From Acidobacteriota bacterium (lineage in GTDB: Bacteria > Acidobacteriota > Vicinamibacteria > Vicinamibacterales > CAVVIG01): a DNA stretch of 47,604 nucleotides. Every line of letters begins with the position of its first letter. The stretch's first letter is position 1. A program made the translations under genes and the position numbers. The stretch spans positions 1-47,604 of the forward strand of contig JADZED010000024.1 of the NCBI GenBank assembly GCA_020850715.1, in the 5' to 3' direction. The notes below the pieces were generated by a model that saw only the letters and a program-made list of their open reading frames with translations, ran no database searches and was not told the origin of the DNA. Below, piece by piece: positions 15,745 through 24,362 of the stretch.

Positions 15745-17904
15745 ATGAGCTCGACCAGCCATTCGCCCCGCGTGGCCCTCGTCTACCCGCCGTACGCCCC
15801 GGTCGTTCCCGGGCTCGGCCTCGCCTTGCTGTCGGCCGGCATCAAGAAACTCGGGTTCGAGTGCCGCACGTTCTGGTGGAATGTCGACTTCATCCGCGCG
15901 CTGCCCGGCAAGGATGCGCATCGCCGGACGGGAATTCATCACAGCCTCTCCTACATGTTCCCGCTGAACGAATGGGTCTTCGTCAGGCACCTGTTCCCCG
16001 ATGCCGACGAGCACGACCCGCGGATCGCGAAACGGCTGGCAGAGCTGGATCGGACCAAGGAGCAGGCGCACCGATCGTCCTGGACGCGCATGTTCGAAGA
16101 CCGGACGCCGCCCTCCCGGCTGATTCCGAAGGTGCGCGAGGCGGCGAGCCGGTCGCTGCTGGAGATGGTCGATCGGCTGGCGCCCTACGACATTGTCGGG
16201 ATTAGCTCGACCTTCTTTCAGAACGTCCCGGCGCTCGCACTGGCGAAGACGCTGAAGGCGCGATGGCCCGAGAAAGTCGTCGTGTTCGGCGGAGCCAACT
16301 GCGACGACGTGATGGGGGAAACGCTCCGCGCGCAGTTCGACTTCATCGATTACGTGTTTTCGGGCGAAGTCGACTTCTCCTTCCCCGAGTTCGTGCGCCG
16401 CCGCGCCGCCGGGCTGCCGGTTGGCGACCTGCCGGGGATTGTCTATCGGGACCAGGGAGGGCGCCTCCAGAAGGGACCCACGGCCGTTCCCCTGGAAGAT
16501 CTGGACAGCCTGCCGATCCCCGATTTCGACGACTACATCGCCGACTACCGGACCGCCGACGTGAGCTTCCTCCCGCTGACGCTGCCGCTCGAATCCTCGC
16601 GCGGCTGCTGGTGGGGCGCCAAGCATCACTGCGTCTTCTGCGGACTGAACGCCAACGGCATGGCGTTCCGGCAGAAGACCCACCAGCGATTCCAGCACGA
16701 GGTGGAAGAGATCGTCGGCCGGTACCGCCCCCTGCACCTGAAGATGACCGACAACATCATCTCCACGGGCTATTACGGGGAGTTCGTGGACTGGGCGCGC
16801 GAGCGGAAGCTCGGCATCGACTTCTTCTACGAGATCAAGGCGAACCTGAACCGGAAGCAGGTCGACCGGCTGGCCGATGCGGGCATCAGCAGCCTGCAGC
16901 CGGGCATCGAGAGCTTCAGCAGCGGCGTGCTCTCGCTCATGAAGAAGGGCATCTTCGGCATTCAGAACGTCGCGTTCCTCAAGTACGCGAGCGACAGCGG
17001 CGTCGCGGCCTACTACAACATCCTGGGCGGATTCATCGGAGAAGATCCGAAGGACTATCGGACGATGGCGAAGAACGTGCGGGCGCTCGTCCACCTCCAG
17101 CCTCCGGTCATCGGGGTCGTCGCCGCGCAGTATCAGCGCTTCAGCCCGATGTTTCGGGAATCGAGAAACGACCTCCGCCCGATTCCTCACTACCAGGAGC
17201 TGTATCCGTTCGCCGAGGAGACCATCGCCGATTTCGCCTACCACTTCGAACCGAAGGAATCGCGGTCGCATGCCTACTTCGAACCGCTCACGCACGAATT
17301 GAACCGCTGGCGGGAGAAATGGGGTCTGCGCGGCTGCACGCTCACGTGGGAGAGCGACGGCGGCGCGATTCTCATCCGCGACCGGCGCCCGGGATTCGAG
17401 CGGCGGAACTACCGGCTCACCGGCTACGCCGTGAAGGTGTTCCACGCGCTCGATCGGCCACGGAAGCTGCAGGGCATCGGGCGGGAGCTCACCGTCGAGC
17501 AGCCTTCCGAGCTCGTTCAGGCGCGCAAGACCGCTCAGACCGGCAGCGCGCGGGCGGATGGCACGCCGGCCGGCGCCGCGTCGCGCCGTCGCCTGCGCGC
17601 GCTCGGGAACGCCGTGTCCGATTGGCTGACGAGCGAGCAGTCCGTGTCGTTCTCGCGTGAAGAATTCGAGCGCAGCCCGGAGGCGTGCGTGCAGGCGCTC
17701 ATCGACGCCGGCGTGATCTATGCCGCCGACGAGCAGTATCTGATGCTGCCGGTCTCGGAGCTGCGGCGGCCCTATCCCGTCGACTGGATCAACTTCGCCA
17801 TCCCGAGCGCCGCCGCGCGCGCCAGGCGCGCGGCCTCGACCGTCAAGGCGTGGCTCGTCGACTGGCGCGCCCTCGCGCCGCGGCGGCCGGCCAGGCAGAG
17901 CTGA
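15745..17904 (+). CDS. B12-binding-type radical SAM protein, RiPP-maturation family
   Basis: A 719-residue enzyme. The N-terminal half looks like a cobalamin-binding Rossmann region (RVALVYPPY at the start; IVGISSTFFQNVPALALAK, VVVFGGANCDD, FSGEVDFSFPEF around residues 150-215). The radical SAM core begins with ESSRGCWWGAKHHCVFCGLN: Cys288, Cys296 and Cys299 form a CX7CX2C cluster site instead of CX3CX2C. That spacing and the surrounding residues are those I associate with RiPP maturation radical SAM protein 1 (the TIGR03975-type family, which includes C-methyltransferases). The C-terminal 250 residues follow the family pattern. Expected chemistry is C-methylation or a related radical step at an unactivated carbon, with SAM and probably B12. 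No precursor peptide gene is evident next to it, so its substrate may be the NRPS-PKS product. Family call is firm; reaction and substrate are inferred. Confidence 0.88.
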   Translation: MSSTSHSPRVALVYPPYAPVVPGLGLALLSAGIKKLGFECRTFWWNVDFIRALPGKDAHRRTGIHHSLSYMFPLNEWVFVRHLFPDADEHDPRIAKRLAELDRTKEQAHRSSWTRMFEDRTPPSRLIPKVREAASRSLLEMVDRLAPYDIVGISSTFFQNVPALALAKTLKARWPEKVVVFGGANCDDVMGETLRAQFDFIDYVFSGEVDFSFPEFVRRRAAGLPVGDLPGIVYRDQGGRLQKGPTAVPLEDLDSLPIPDFDDYIADYRTADVSFLPLTLPLESSRGCWWGAKHHCVFCGLNANGMAFRQKTHQRFQHEVEEIVGRYRPLHLKMTDNIISTGYYGEFVDWARERKLGIDFFYEIKANLNRKQVDRLADAGISSLQPGIESFSSGVLSLMKKGIFGIQNVAFLKYASDSGVAAYYNILGGFIGEDPKDYRTMAKNVRALVHLQPPVIGVVAAQYQRFSPMFRESRNDLRPIPHYQELYPFAEETIADFAYHFEPKESRSHAYFEPLTHELNRWREKWGLRGCTLTWESDGGAILIRDRRPGFERRNYRLTGYAVKVFHALDRPRKLQGIGRELTVEQPSELVQARKTAQTGSARADGTPAGAASRRRLRALGNAVSDWLTSEQSVSFSREEFERSPEACVQALIDAGVIYAADEQYLMLPVSELRRPYPVDWINFAIPSAAARARRAASTVKAWLVDWRALAPRRPARQS

Positions 17905-17930
17905 GTCCGAGCCGTCCCCGCTGTCGCCCG

Positions 17931-18233
17931 ATGGCCGGTGCTCGCACGCCCGATTCAGCGGGACGCCCCGGCCCGCCAGCCTCGGTCCGACACCGGGTCG
18001 AACAGCCGCAAGAAGGTCTTCAGGGTGCGCACGTCGACGAAGACGCGTCGAAGGCCGAACCGCAGCCCAGCTCCGAAGACCCGGAGACGGCGCTGCCGGT
18101 CGATGCCGAGGCCGGCGAGGCGTTCAGCGACATTCTCACTCGGGGCCGCACCGGCAGCCCCGCGTGGTCTGACGACCGGCCCGAACGGCATCATCGCGCG
18201 GCGCCCCGTTCGGTCCCGTCCGGCCACTCGTAG
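17931..18233 (+). CDS. Doubtful small ORF in the convergent gap
   Basis: A 100-codon ORF starting 27 nt after the radical SAM stop. Most of it fills the 286-nt gap between two convergent genes, and its last 43 nt run antisense to the beta-helix gene ending at 18191. The product is rich in Ala, Pro, Glu, Asp and Arg, with an acidic middle (EDPETALPVDAEAGEAFSDI). There is no good ribosome site. Third-position GC is somewhat lower than in neighbouring genes. It resembles no leader peptide I know. It is listed because a radical SAM enzyme of the RiPP type could need a precursor nearby. An antisense ORF (18227-17955) covers the same stretch and is equally unconvincing. Confidence 0.12.
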   Translation: MAGARTPDSAGRPGPPASVRHRVEQPQEGLQGAHVDEDASKAEPQPSSEDPETALPVDAEAGEAFSDILTRGRTGSPAWSDDRPERHHRAAPRSVPSGHS

Positions 18234-19825
18234 GCGCCGGCATCGTAGCGCTTCACGGGCCGCGCGCGCCCGCCGGCATCCCTGCGGATCCCGACGCCGT
18301 AGCGCTCCTCATACGCCGCATAGAGGGAGTCGATCGCCGGCGAGGCGATCAGGTCGATCGCCGGCGAGCCCTCGGCCAGCGCGAAATCCGCCTTTGCCGC
18401 ATCTCTGAAGCCGGCAGCCGCCACGACCTTGCCCAGGGCGTCTTCGAGGGGGGGCTTCGCCGTCGTCTCGCGCCCGGCGATGCTCAGCCGGCGGTTCGGC
18501 GCGAACAGGTTCGCCGCGCCGCGCCAGGCGTAGCCCGCGCCCGGAAACAGGATGTGGAAACCGTCGGCCTGGTTGAGCGTGTCGATGACGTTGTTCCAGA
18601 CGCTGAGCAGCCCCTGCTGCGCCGGCGAGCAGATACCCGAGGGGACGTCGTAGAGCGTGTTCTGGAGCACGTAGCGGTTCACGCCGCCCCATAGCGCGAT
18701 CCCGCAATCGGTGTAGCCGTTGGCGGCGTCGAAACTGCCGTCGGAATCGGTGATGGCGTGGATGACGTTGCCGATGGCGAACAGACGCGTGCCGGTCCCG
18801 AGATCCGAGTCGCTGGCCATGAGGATCCCGAGCTCGCAGTCGTGCAGGTCGTTGAACAGGAACCAGACGTAGTCGGGCGCGTACTGCCCGCCGACGCACG
18901 CGCCGACCCCGCTGCCCTTCGCCGGCCGGTGATCGTAGACGCGGTTCTGCGAGAAGACGACGTCGACGGCCTGCTTGGTCCAGAGGCCCGTCTGGCGATT
19001 GCCGTGCGCGACGTTCAGGCCGAGATAGATGTGATTGGTGCACGCCTGCCCGCTGCGGCCGCCGTTGATCTGCACGCCGTCGCCCGAGTTGGCGGCCAGC
19101 TCGTTGCCGACCACCCAGACGTGATCGGCGCACGCGATGTTGACGCCGTGGTAGTCGGCGCCGTTGGCCGGGTTGTCGTCGGGGGCGGCCAGGTTGCCGT
19201 TGTCGTGGATCCGGTTGTCCCAGACCACGACGTTGTTCAGCGGCTGCCCGCCGGTGCCGTCGGCGTCGAACACGCCGAGGCCGCCGCTGCTCGGCGTGCC
19301 GTGCAGCTCGTTGTGCCGGACGGCGAGATGGCTGGTCTGGCGAGAGACCACCAGTTGCCAGCGTCCGGTGCCCGCCGCAGCGGCGAATTCGAGGTGCTCG
19401 AGGACCGCATACGTGCCGCGCACCTCCCACGGCTGCGTGATCGTCGGCCGCGACGTCTCGTCCCGTCCCCGGATGTAGACGGGAGCCTCCGCGGTCCCGT
19501 TCATGACGATGCGGTCGCCGTTGGTGTGCGCGGTGGGATAGCTCCCGTGCAGCTCCACGACCGAGCCGGCTTCGAGCGTCGTCGGAATGGTGCAGCGAGG
19601 CGCGGCCGGGGTGCCGTTGGTGTCGATCGCGCAGCCGGCCCGGTGCTCGACGTAGTAGTAGCGCTCGACCGGCGCGGACCACGGCTCAGGACGGGAAGGC
19701 GCGCGCTCGGTCGTACCGAATGACGGCGTCGGAATGCCGATCGGATCGACGTACTGCGCCGCGGCCGGCGTCGACATCAGGACGGCGAGCACGGCGCACC
19801 CCGGGATCGGAATGGAAGACTTCAC
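18191..19825 (-). CDS. Secreted right-handed parallel beta-helix protein
   Basis: A 544-residue protein with an N-terminal signal peptide (KSSIPIPGCAVLAVLMSTPAAAQ, cleavage expected after AAAQ or nearby). The body is a run of short beta-helix coils of the pectate-lyase/NosD type: repeated Asn-rich turns such as NNVVVWDNRIHDNGN, DHVWVVGNELAANSGDG, NHIYLGLNVAHGN, VVFSQNRVYDH and RYVLQNTLYD. The C-terminus has GSPAIDLI and YDAGAYEW, seen in secreted repeat proteins of the choice-of-anchor Q type. These folds bind or cleave polysaccharide or serve as cell-surface scaffolds; catalytic residues were not identified, so no substrate is named. The start is GTG at 19825, the only one that gives an intact signal peptide; no strong ribosome site is visible. 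It ends the minus-strand gene set, 60 nt after the next beta-helix gene, and is convergent with the radical SAM gene. Confidence 0.85.
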   Translation of the reverse strand: MKSSIPIPGCAVLAVLMSTPAAAQYVDPIGIPTPSFGTTERAPSRPEPWSAPVERYYYVEHRAGCAIDTNGTPAAPRCTIPTTLEAGSVVELHGSYPTAHTNGDRIVMNGTAEAPVYIRGRDETSRPTITQPWEVRGTYAVLEHLEFAAAAGTGRWQLVVSRQTSHLAVRHNELHGTPSSGGLGVFDADGTGGQPLNNVVVWDNRIHDNGNLAAPDDNPANGADYHGVNIACADHVWVVGNELAANSGDGVQINGGRSGQACTNHIYLGLNVAHGNRQTGLWTKQAVDVVFSQNRVYDHRPAKGSGVGACVGGQYAPDYVWFLFNDLHDCELGILMASDSDLGTGTRLFAIGNVIHAITDSDGSFDAANGYTDCGIALWGGVNRYVLQNTLYDVPSGICSPAQQGLLSVWNNVIDTLNQADGFHILFPGAGYAWRGAANLFAPNRRLSIAGRETTAKPPLEDALGKVVAAAGFRDAAKADFALAEGSPAIDLIASPAIDSLYAAYEERYGVGIRRDAGGRARPVKRYDAGAYEWPDGTERGAAR

Positions 19826-19885
19826 GGATCGGTCCGCGGAGACGGCCGGCCCCGACGCGCGGGATGCGCGGGGGCGCCAGCAATC

Positions 19886-21454
19886 CTACTGCACCAGACG
19901 GCAGGCCGACATCTCCGAGGTGCTGCCTTCCAGCGAGGTGGCCGTGACGGTGAGGAAATAGCCGCGGAGATCGATGGCGCCCGCCACCGACACGGAGGCA
20001 TTGCCGCTCCCGTTGGTTGCGACGCGCAGCGCGCCCAGCGGGTACTGCCCTTCGCCGTGGCCGGAGGCGTCACATGCGAGCGAGGCGTAGAAATCGATGT
20101 CGAACTGCGAGCTCGGCACGCTGTTGAGCGTCACGGCGACGTTCGTCAGTCCGCCCGCATAGCCCGCCGACTGGATCTCGGGATAGTTCTGGCGGTCGTT
20201 CTGTCCGGTGTCGGGATCGTTGGCGTCGTTCGGCGTCACGCCGTCGCCGAGCAGGTTCTCGGGGCTCACGCCGCTCGGATCCTGGCCGAGCATGTCGGAG
20301 AGATCGATGGCCTCGAGACGGTTGGCGTAGATGGCGTTCCCCGAGATCCGGTTGCCGCGGCCGGAGAACACGGCGACGCCGTTCTGGCTGTTGTAGGCGA
20401 TCACGTTGCCCTGCACGACGTTGTTCGACGAGGTGCCTTCGTAGAGCAGCACGCCGCTGTCCTCGTTGCCGGCAATCAGGTTGCCGCGGACGACGTTGAG
20501 GTCCGAGCGGAGCTGGACGCCGGCAAAGTTGCCCAGGCCGCGCAGCGTCCGGTCGATCGCGATGCCGATGTAGTTGCCTTCGATCAGGTTGCCGGTCGAG
20601 CCGGCGCCGTAGACGCGGAAGCCCGAGCCGAAGTTGGCGCTGATGACGTTGCCGCGGAACGTGTTGTCGGGCGCGTCGCGCACCGCGATCCCGCGGCCGA
20701 GGTTGCCCAGCTTGTTGATGCCGGCGATATCGGTGCCGATCAGGTTCGACGCCACCAGGTTGTCCGAGGCGCCGGAAGCGAGCACGATGCCGCCGCTGTC
20801 GGAGTTGTTGATGTCGCCCACGTTGCCGGAGATCAGGTTGTACCGGATCACGTTGCCCGACGACTGCTCGACGACAAGGCCGCTGCCCAGGTTCGCGGAC
20901 GCCGCGGTGCCGGCGATATTGGTGCCGATGAAGTTCCGCTCGACCGTATTGCCGCCCCCGGAGACGAGGCGCACGCCGTCACTCGCAAAGCTCTTGATCA
21001 CGAGGCCGCGGATCGTGCTGCTGCCGGCCGACACCACGAGACCTGAGGGCGGCGGGAGTCCGACGCCGGACAGCGCGATGATAGGGTAGCCGGCGTAGCC
21101 CGGCTGGGTCGTGCCGTCGATGGTGGCCGGATCGGTCACCGGAGGAAGCGCCGAGAAGATCGCGATCGACTGGGGGCCGCTCAGGATCGCGAACGCGATG
21201 GTGTCGGCGCCGGCCAGGGCGTTGGCTTCCTGGATCGCCGCGCGGATGGTACAGGTGGATGCGGCGGTGGCGCACAAGCCGTTGCCCGGCGCCGCGTCGC
21301 CCGCATCCCCGGTGCTCGTGACGGTGAAGGTCGCGCCGGAGGCGGCTCGCGCCATCAGCGCGACGCCGAGGGTGACGGCGGCGCACATCCGGCCCGCAAT
21401 GGATTGAAGACTCAAGTATCGCCGCTCCCGGCCCGCGCCTGTCCGGGCCTTCAT
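19886..21454 (-). CDS. Secreted CSLREA-domain parallel beta-helix protein
   Basis: A 522-residue protein with a basic N-terminus, a hydrophobic signal segment (MCAAVTLGVALMARAASGA) and directly after it a CSLREA-type domain (TFTVTSTGDAGDAAPGNGLC...CTIRAAIQEANA). Then comes a parallel beta-helix of about ten coils marked by N-x-(V/I)-x-x-N-x-I turns (NTVERNFIGTN, NVIRYNLISGN, NLVASNLIGTD, NTFRGNVISAN, NVVQGNVIAYN, NRISGNAIYAN). The C-terminal part (GGLTNVAVTLNSVPSSQFDIDFYAS) is a beta-sandwich-like tail usual in such proteins. Role is unknown; probably extracellular or outer-membrane associated. The ATG at 21454 overlaps the stop of the upstream gene by ATGA, showing translational coupling and fixing the start. 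Confidence 0.85.
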   Translation of the reverse strand: MKARTGAGRERRYLSLQSIAGRMCAAVTLGVALMARAASGATFTVTSTGDAGDAAPGNGLCATAASTCTIRAAIQEANALAGADTIAFAILSGPQSIAIFSALPPVTDPATIDGTTQPGYAGYPIIALSGVGLPPPSGLVVSAGSSTIRGLVIKSFASDGVRLVSGGGNTVERNFIGTNIAGTAASANLGSGLVVEQSSGNVIRYNLISGNVGDINNSDSGGIVLASGASDNLVASNLIGTDIAGINKLGNLGRGIAVRDAPDNTFRGNVISANFGSGFRVYGAGSTGNLIEGNYIGIAIDRTLRGLGNFAGVQLRSDLNVVRGNLIAGNEDSGVLLYEGTSSNNVVQGNVIAYNSQNGVAVFSGRGNRISGNAIYANRLEAIDLSDMLGQDPSGVSPENLLGDGVTPNDANDPDTGQNDRQNYPEIQSAGYAGGLTNVAVTLNSVPSSQFDIDFYASLACDASGHGEGQYPLGALRVATNGSGNASVSVAGAIDLRGYFLTVTATSLEGSTSEMSACRLVQ

Positions 21455-22848
21455 GGATACTGACAGGAGCCGCTCTGCGCGAGCGGCGTGGCAACGGGCG
21501 GAAGGCTGGAGGCCAGCGGGAAGGTGATCGCCGGCGCATAGAGACCCATGTATCCGCCGTTCGGGTGATATTCGGCCGTGTGGGGCGGTACGGTATTGAC
21601 GCTGCACGGCAGCCCCGGCGCCGGCCGCTGGTTCCGCATCACCAGGCGCGCCGCCGGCAGGATCGGCAGGTCGACGCGCGAGTAGCCGTTGGCGGGGGTG
21701 ACATAGGCCGGCAGCGGGGTGCCGAAGCCGATCACGAGCGTCACGTTGCGATCCGCGTCGGGCGACAGCGCGAGTTCCGAGAAGCTGGCGAGCGACCAGC
21801 CGGGTGCGTCCTCGAAGGTGAGTCCCCAGTAGCGCAGTTCCTCGGCGCCGGTGCGCGCGCAGACGGCGCCCGCACCCTGGCACGGCAGGACCGGCAGCTT
21901 GAACTGCAACTGCATGACGCGCCCTTCGGCGGCCAGCGTCGCCGGATCGATCGGCAGCGGCGCGTTGACGTAGCGGTCGAACGCCTGCCCGGGCAGGTAC
22001 TCGCCGAGCGAGAACCAGGGCGCTTCGGTCGCCGGATCCGGACCGAACAGATCCTGCACGCCGAGGTCTTTCTCGTGCTGCACGTGCGCGTACATCTGAT
22101 CGGCCTTCAGCACCGATCCGAGAGAAAACCATTGCGCCACGCTCTGCCCCCGCGGCGCGAGCGGCGCCGCGCAGCCGGTGCTCGCCGCGCGCACCCACAC
22201 GAGCGGCCGCCGGAGATCGAACTGGCTGGTCGCCGCCGGCGCCTGCCGCATGTAGGTGCGAATCACGATGAAGCCGGCGGTATTGGCCGGCGCATCGGCG
22301 TGCACGATGGGGCCGAGTCCGGGGACGTTCGCGGAGAAGCCGCTCTCGGCGCTCGAATAGTAGGTGCCGGCGGTGTGCCGGCTGCGCATGTCGAGCACGT
22401 TGTCGTGGACGGGAAACGGCGTGGCGCACTGTGGCATCGGCGACGCGGCCATCGCGTTGTCCAGGCGCAGCGTCACCGCGTACAGCGCGTCCTCGGCGCC
22501 TGCCGGCCCGCCGATCGCAAAGGGGTTCGGCGATGCGCCATACGGCTGCATGTCGGCGCCGTTGAGGATGCCGATGAGGGCGCCGTGATCGTCGTACGCC
22601 GTGATCGAGAACTGGCGGGCGCGCGGGAACTCGCCGATCATCAGGATCTCGCCGTTGCCGAAGAGCGGGACCGCCATCTGGTAGTACTGGATGAGGAGGT
22701 CGCCGCCCGCGCTCGACGGATAGTCCGACACCGGGACGAGGAACTCCGGTCTCAGGTAGTTGTCGAAGAACGACTGCGCCGACGCGAAGCGCGGGGCAAT
22801 CAGCAGACATACCAGACCCAACACACCGACGACGCGGTTCCTGATCAT
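21451..22848 (-). CDS. Secreted protein of unknown function
   Basis: A 465-residue protein with a clear signal peptide (MIRNRVVGVLGLVCLLIAPRFASAQ). I do not recognise the mature part with confidence. It contains segments such as QYYQMAVPLFGNGEILMIGEFP, ARQFSITAYDDHGALIGILNGADMQP and FIVIRTYMR, which faintly recall the beta-rich DUF1214/DUF1254 proteins but are not enough to assign them. It has several cysteines, compatible with export and disulfides, and no transmembrane helix after the signal. The ATG at 22848 is preferred to the longer reading frame (to 22974) because it places the signal peptide at the N-terminus and has GGAG 5 nt upstream. It is coupled by ATGA to the beta-helix gene downstream, so the two products probably act together. 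Confidence 0.75.
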   Translation of the reverse strand: MIRNRVVGVLGLVCLLIAPRFASAQSFFDNYLRPEFLVPVSDYPSSAGGDLLIQYYQMAVPLFGNGEILMIGEFPRARQFSITAYDDHGALIGILNGADMQPYGASPNPFAIGGPAGAEDALYAVTLRLDNAMAASPMPQCATPFPVHDNVLDMRSRHTAGTYYSSAESGFSANVPGLGPIVHADAPANTAGFIVIRTYMRQAPAATSQFDLRRPLVWVRAASTGCAAPLAPRGQSVAQWFSLGSVLKADQMYAHVQHEKDLGVQDLFGPDPATEAPWFSLGEYLPGQAFDRYVNAPLPIDPATLAAEGRVMQLQFKLPVLPCQGAGAVCARTGAEELRYWGLTFEDAPGWSLASFSELALSPDADRNVTLVIGFGTPLPAYVTPANGYSRVDLPILPAARLVMRNQRPAPGLPCSVNTVPPHTAEYHPNGGYMGLYAPAITFPLASSLPPVATPLAQSGSCQYP

Positions 22849-22853
22849 GGACG

Positions 22854-22857
22854 CTCC
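22854..22857 (-). promoter_or_regulatory. Ribosome binding site for the secreted-protein gene
   Basis: GGAG on the minus strand, 5 nt before the ATG at 22848. It decides between this start and the longer open frame to 22974. Confidence 0.5.
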
Positions 22858-22979
22858 GGGCGCAGTCGTATCAGGGAATGTGCCAGATCCCCGAACGAGC
22901 GCGTCCCCGCCTGGCCGGCGTTTCCGGCGCCGACGAGCTGGCCGAGCGCGCCGGTGTCGCCAGGCGGCAGACATTTGAC

Positions 22980-23002
22980 GCGAAGAAGACGGACTTCTTC
23001 GC
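22980..23002 (-). terminator. 9-bp hairpin after the methyltransferase stop
   Basis: On the plus strand gcgaagaag and cttcttcgc form a perfect 9-bp stem around the loop ACGGA, 5 nt beyond the methyltransferase stop codon (23008-23010, minus strand). There is no clear U-run after it, so it may be a weak or factor-dependent terminator, an attenuator or an mRNA 3'-end stabiliser. It separates the methyltransferase from the three secreted-protein genes. Confidence 0.4.
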
Positions 23003-23007
23003 CGCGC

Positions 23008-24015
23008 TCACCCGCTCGACGTGATGGCCGGCGAGGTGGGGATCCGCGGCTTGTCGGCCGTCACCAGGATGTAGTCGCCAAGCCCCAGCCCATCGTGCCA
23101 GGCGCTGTTCCACTGGGAGGCGACGAAGTCGCGCGCTTCCATCTCGACGACCGCGCTGCTGCTCCTCCCGGCCGCCAGCATCGCTCGATAGCGCATGCAG
23201 CCCGGGAAGACGTGATCGGCAATCGATCGGATCTCGACGCGCTCGAAGCCGATTCGCCACAGCCTCGCGGCGTAGGAGGCCGCGGGGTAGACGTTGGCGG
23301 CCGGAATACCGATGAGGCGCCGTGCGAGCCGCTGCAAGAGACGATCGGCCGGGGACGGCGGGCTGCCGGCGAGCGGCGTGAAGTCGGTCAGGGCCAGTCG
23401 CCCGCCCGGCCGCAGGACGCGATGCGCCTCGCGCAGGAAATCCTCGCGGCTGTTGAAATGGGTCGCACATTCCAGCGCCGTGATCTTGTCGAAGCTGCGA
23501 TCGCCGAAGGGCAGCTCGGTCGCGGTGCCGACGCGCACGTCGATCCGATCGGCGAGCCCGGCCCTGGCGACGCGAGCCCGGGCCAGCTCGACCCGCAAGG
23601 GCGTCACGTCGATCGCCACGATGCGCTTCAGATTCCATTCCCTGAGCCAGAGCAGATCCTGGTCCCCGCACCCGCAGCCGACGTCGAGGAGCTCGTCGCC
23701 CGCGGCGAGCCTGCCCGACCTGCCAAGCAGCCGGGCGAGCTCGATCTGCGCGTCGACCGCCGTGCGGGCTTCCGCCCAGTACCCGAGGTTGCTCCACAAC
23801 GGCACCGCAGGATCAGCAGCGTACGGCGTGCGCGAGGTATAGAACGAAGCGGTGGCCTCGCCGAAGAGCCGTCCCGGTTGGCGCAGCACGGCGAGACCCA
23901 GAACAACCGCTCTCCTCGCAGGACTGCTGCGCCAATTCCGCTGATACGCTTTCGAGCCCCAGTCAGCGAATCGGCGCCCGATGTGTCGAGCGAACGATGC
24001 GGCAATCGCTCCCAT
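23008..24015 (-). CDS. SAM-dependent methyltransferase, class I
   Basis: A 335-residue methyltransferase. The Rossmann motif I is ELLDVGCGCGDQD at about 108-120; the following acidic loop is IVAIDVTPLRVELAR; then ATELPFGDRSFDKITALECATHF and LREAHRVLRPGGRLALTDF are the usual motifs IV and VI. The segment just before motif I (PLWSNLGYWAEARTAVDAQIELARLL) is like that of natural-product O- and C-methyltransferases of the EryG/UbiE type. The N-terminal 50 residues are basic and amphipathic. It likely methylates a hydroxyl of the assembly-line product or of an attached sugar, though the target cannot be read from sequence. The ATG at 24015 has GAGGGA 8 nt upstream. It is divergent from the hybrid synthetase gene at 24363. 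Confidence 0.88.
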   Translation of the reverse strand: MGAIAASFARHIGRRFADWGSKAYQRNWRSSPARRAVVLGLAVLRQPGRLFGEATASFYTSRTPYAADPAVPLWSNLGYWAEARTAVDAQIELARLLGRSGRLAAGDELLDVGCGCGDQDLLWLREWNLKRIVAIDVTPLRVELARARVARAGLADRIDVRVGTATELPFGDRSFDKITALECATHFNSREDFLREAHRVLRPGGRLALTDFTPLAGSPPSPADRLLQRLARRLIGIPAANVYPAASYAARLWRIGFERVEIRSIADHVFPGCMRYRAMLAAGRSSSAVVEMEARDFVASQWNSAWHDGLGLGDYILVTADKPRIPTSPAITSSG

Positions 24016-24362
24016 GCGGCGTGTCCCTCATTCGGGCCAACCGATGCTGGACGTCGCCCCGGGGCAACCGGCGCTGCTGAGAGCGAGCGAACCAGAGAAG
24101 ATGTCCCGGGCGAATGAACCGGAGCCGTCGCGGCGCTCGCGTCAGGGACGATCGCAATCACGGACCGTGCCAGCCTGGACGCCGAATCAGACTCGCGCCC
24201 GCTGCGTTCGCGAGAACCAGCCGCGCGCCGGCGGACCGGAGCGTCCGATGATGTCGAGAGATGGCAGACAAATGACGCTGATTTGGAAGACTATTCCATC
24301 GGATCGCCGGGTTCGGCCGACACTTGCGCTGGCGAAGCGCTTGCTCCGGCAACGAGTTGCCG
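24016..24362. promoter_or_regulatory. Divergent intergenic region, likely two promoters
   Basis: This 347-nt gap separates the minus-strand methyltransferase from the plus-strand hybrid synthetase, so it must hold promoters for at least one and probably both. Seen directly: the methyltransferase ribosome site (GAGGGA on the minus strand, 24024-24029) and a small inverted repeat TGGAA-GACTA-TTCCA at 24284-24298 in an AT-richer patch 65 nt before the synthetase ATG. I cannot place -35 and -10 boxes with confidence, and no gene fits here. Confidence 0.4.

Noticed and set aside
17955..18227. Minus-strand 90-codon ORF in the gap after the radical SAM gene, considered as a RiPP precursor or gene remnant
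   Set aside because: No leader-like sequence, no ribosome site, overlap with another equally weak ORF, and no similarity I can name.
21451..22848. Assignment of the unknown secreted protein to DUF1254/DUF1214
   Set aside because: Only faint resemblance in two segments; not enough to name the family without a profile search.
24284..24298. Inverted repeat TGGAA-GACTA-TTCCA before the hybrid synthetase
   Set aside because: Only 5-bp arms; too short to call an operator by itself, so kept only as a note on the divergent region.
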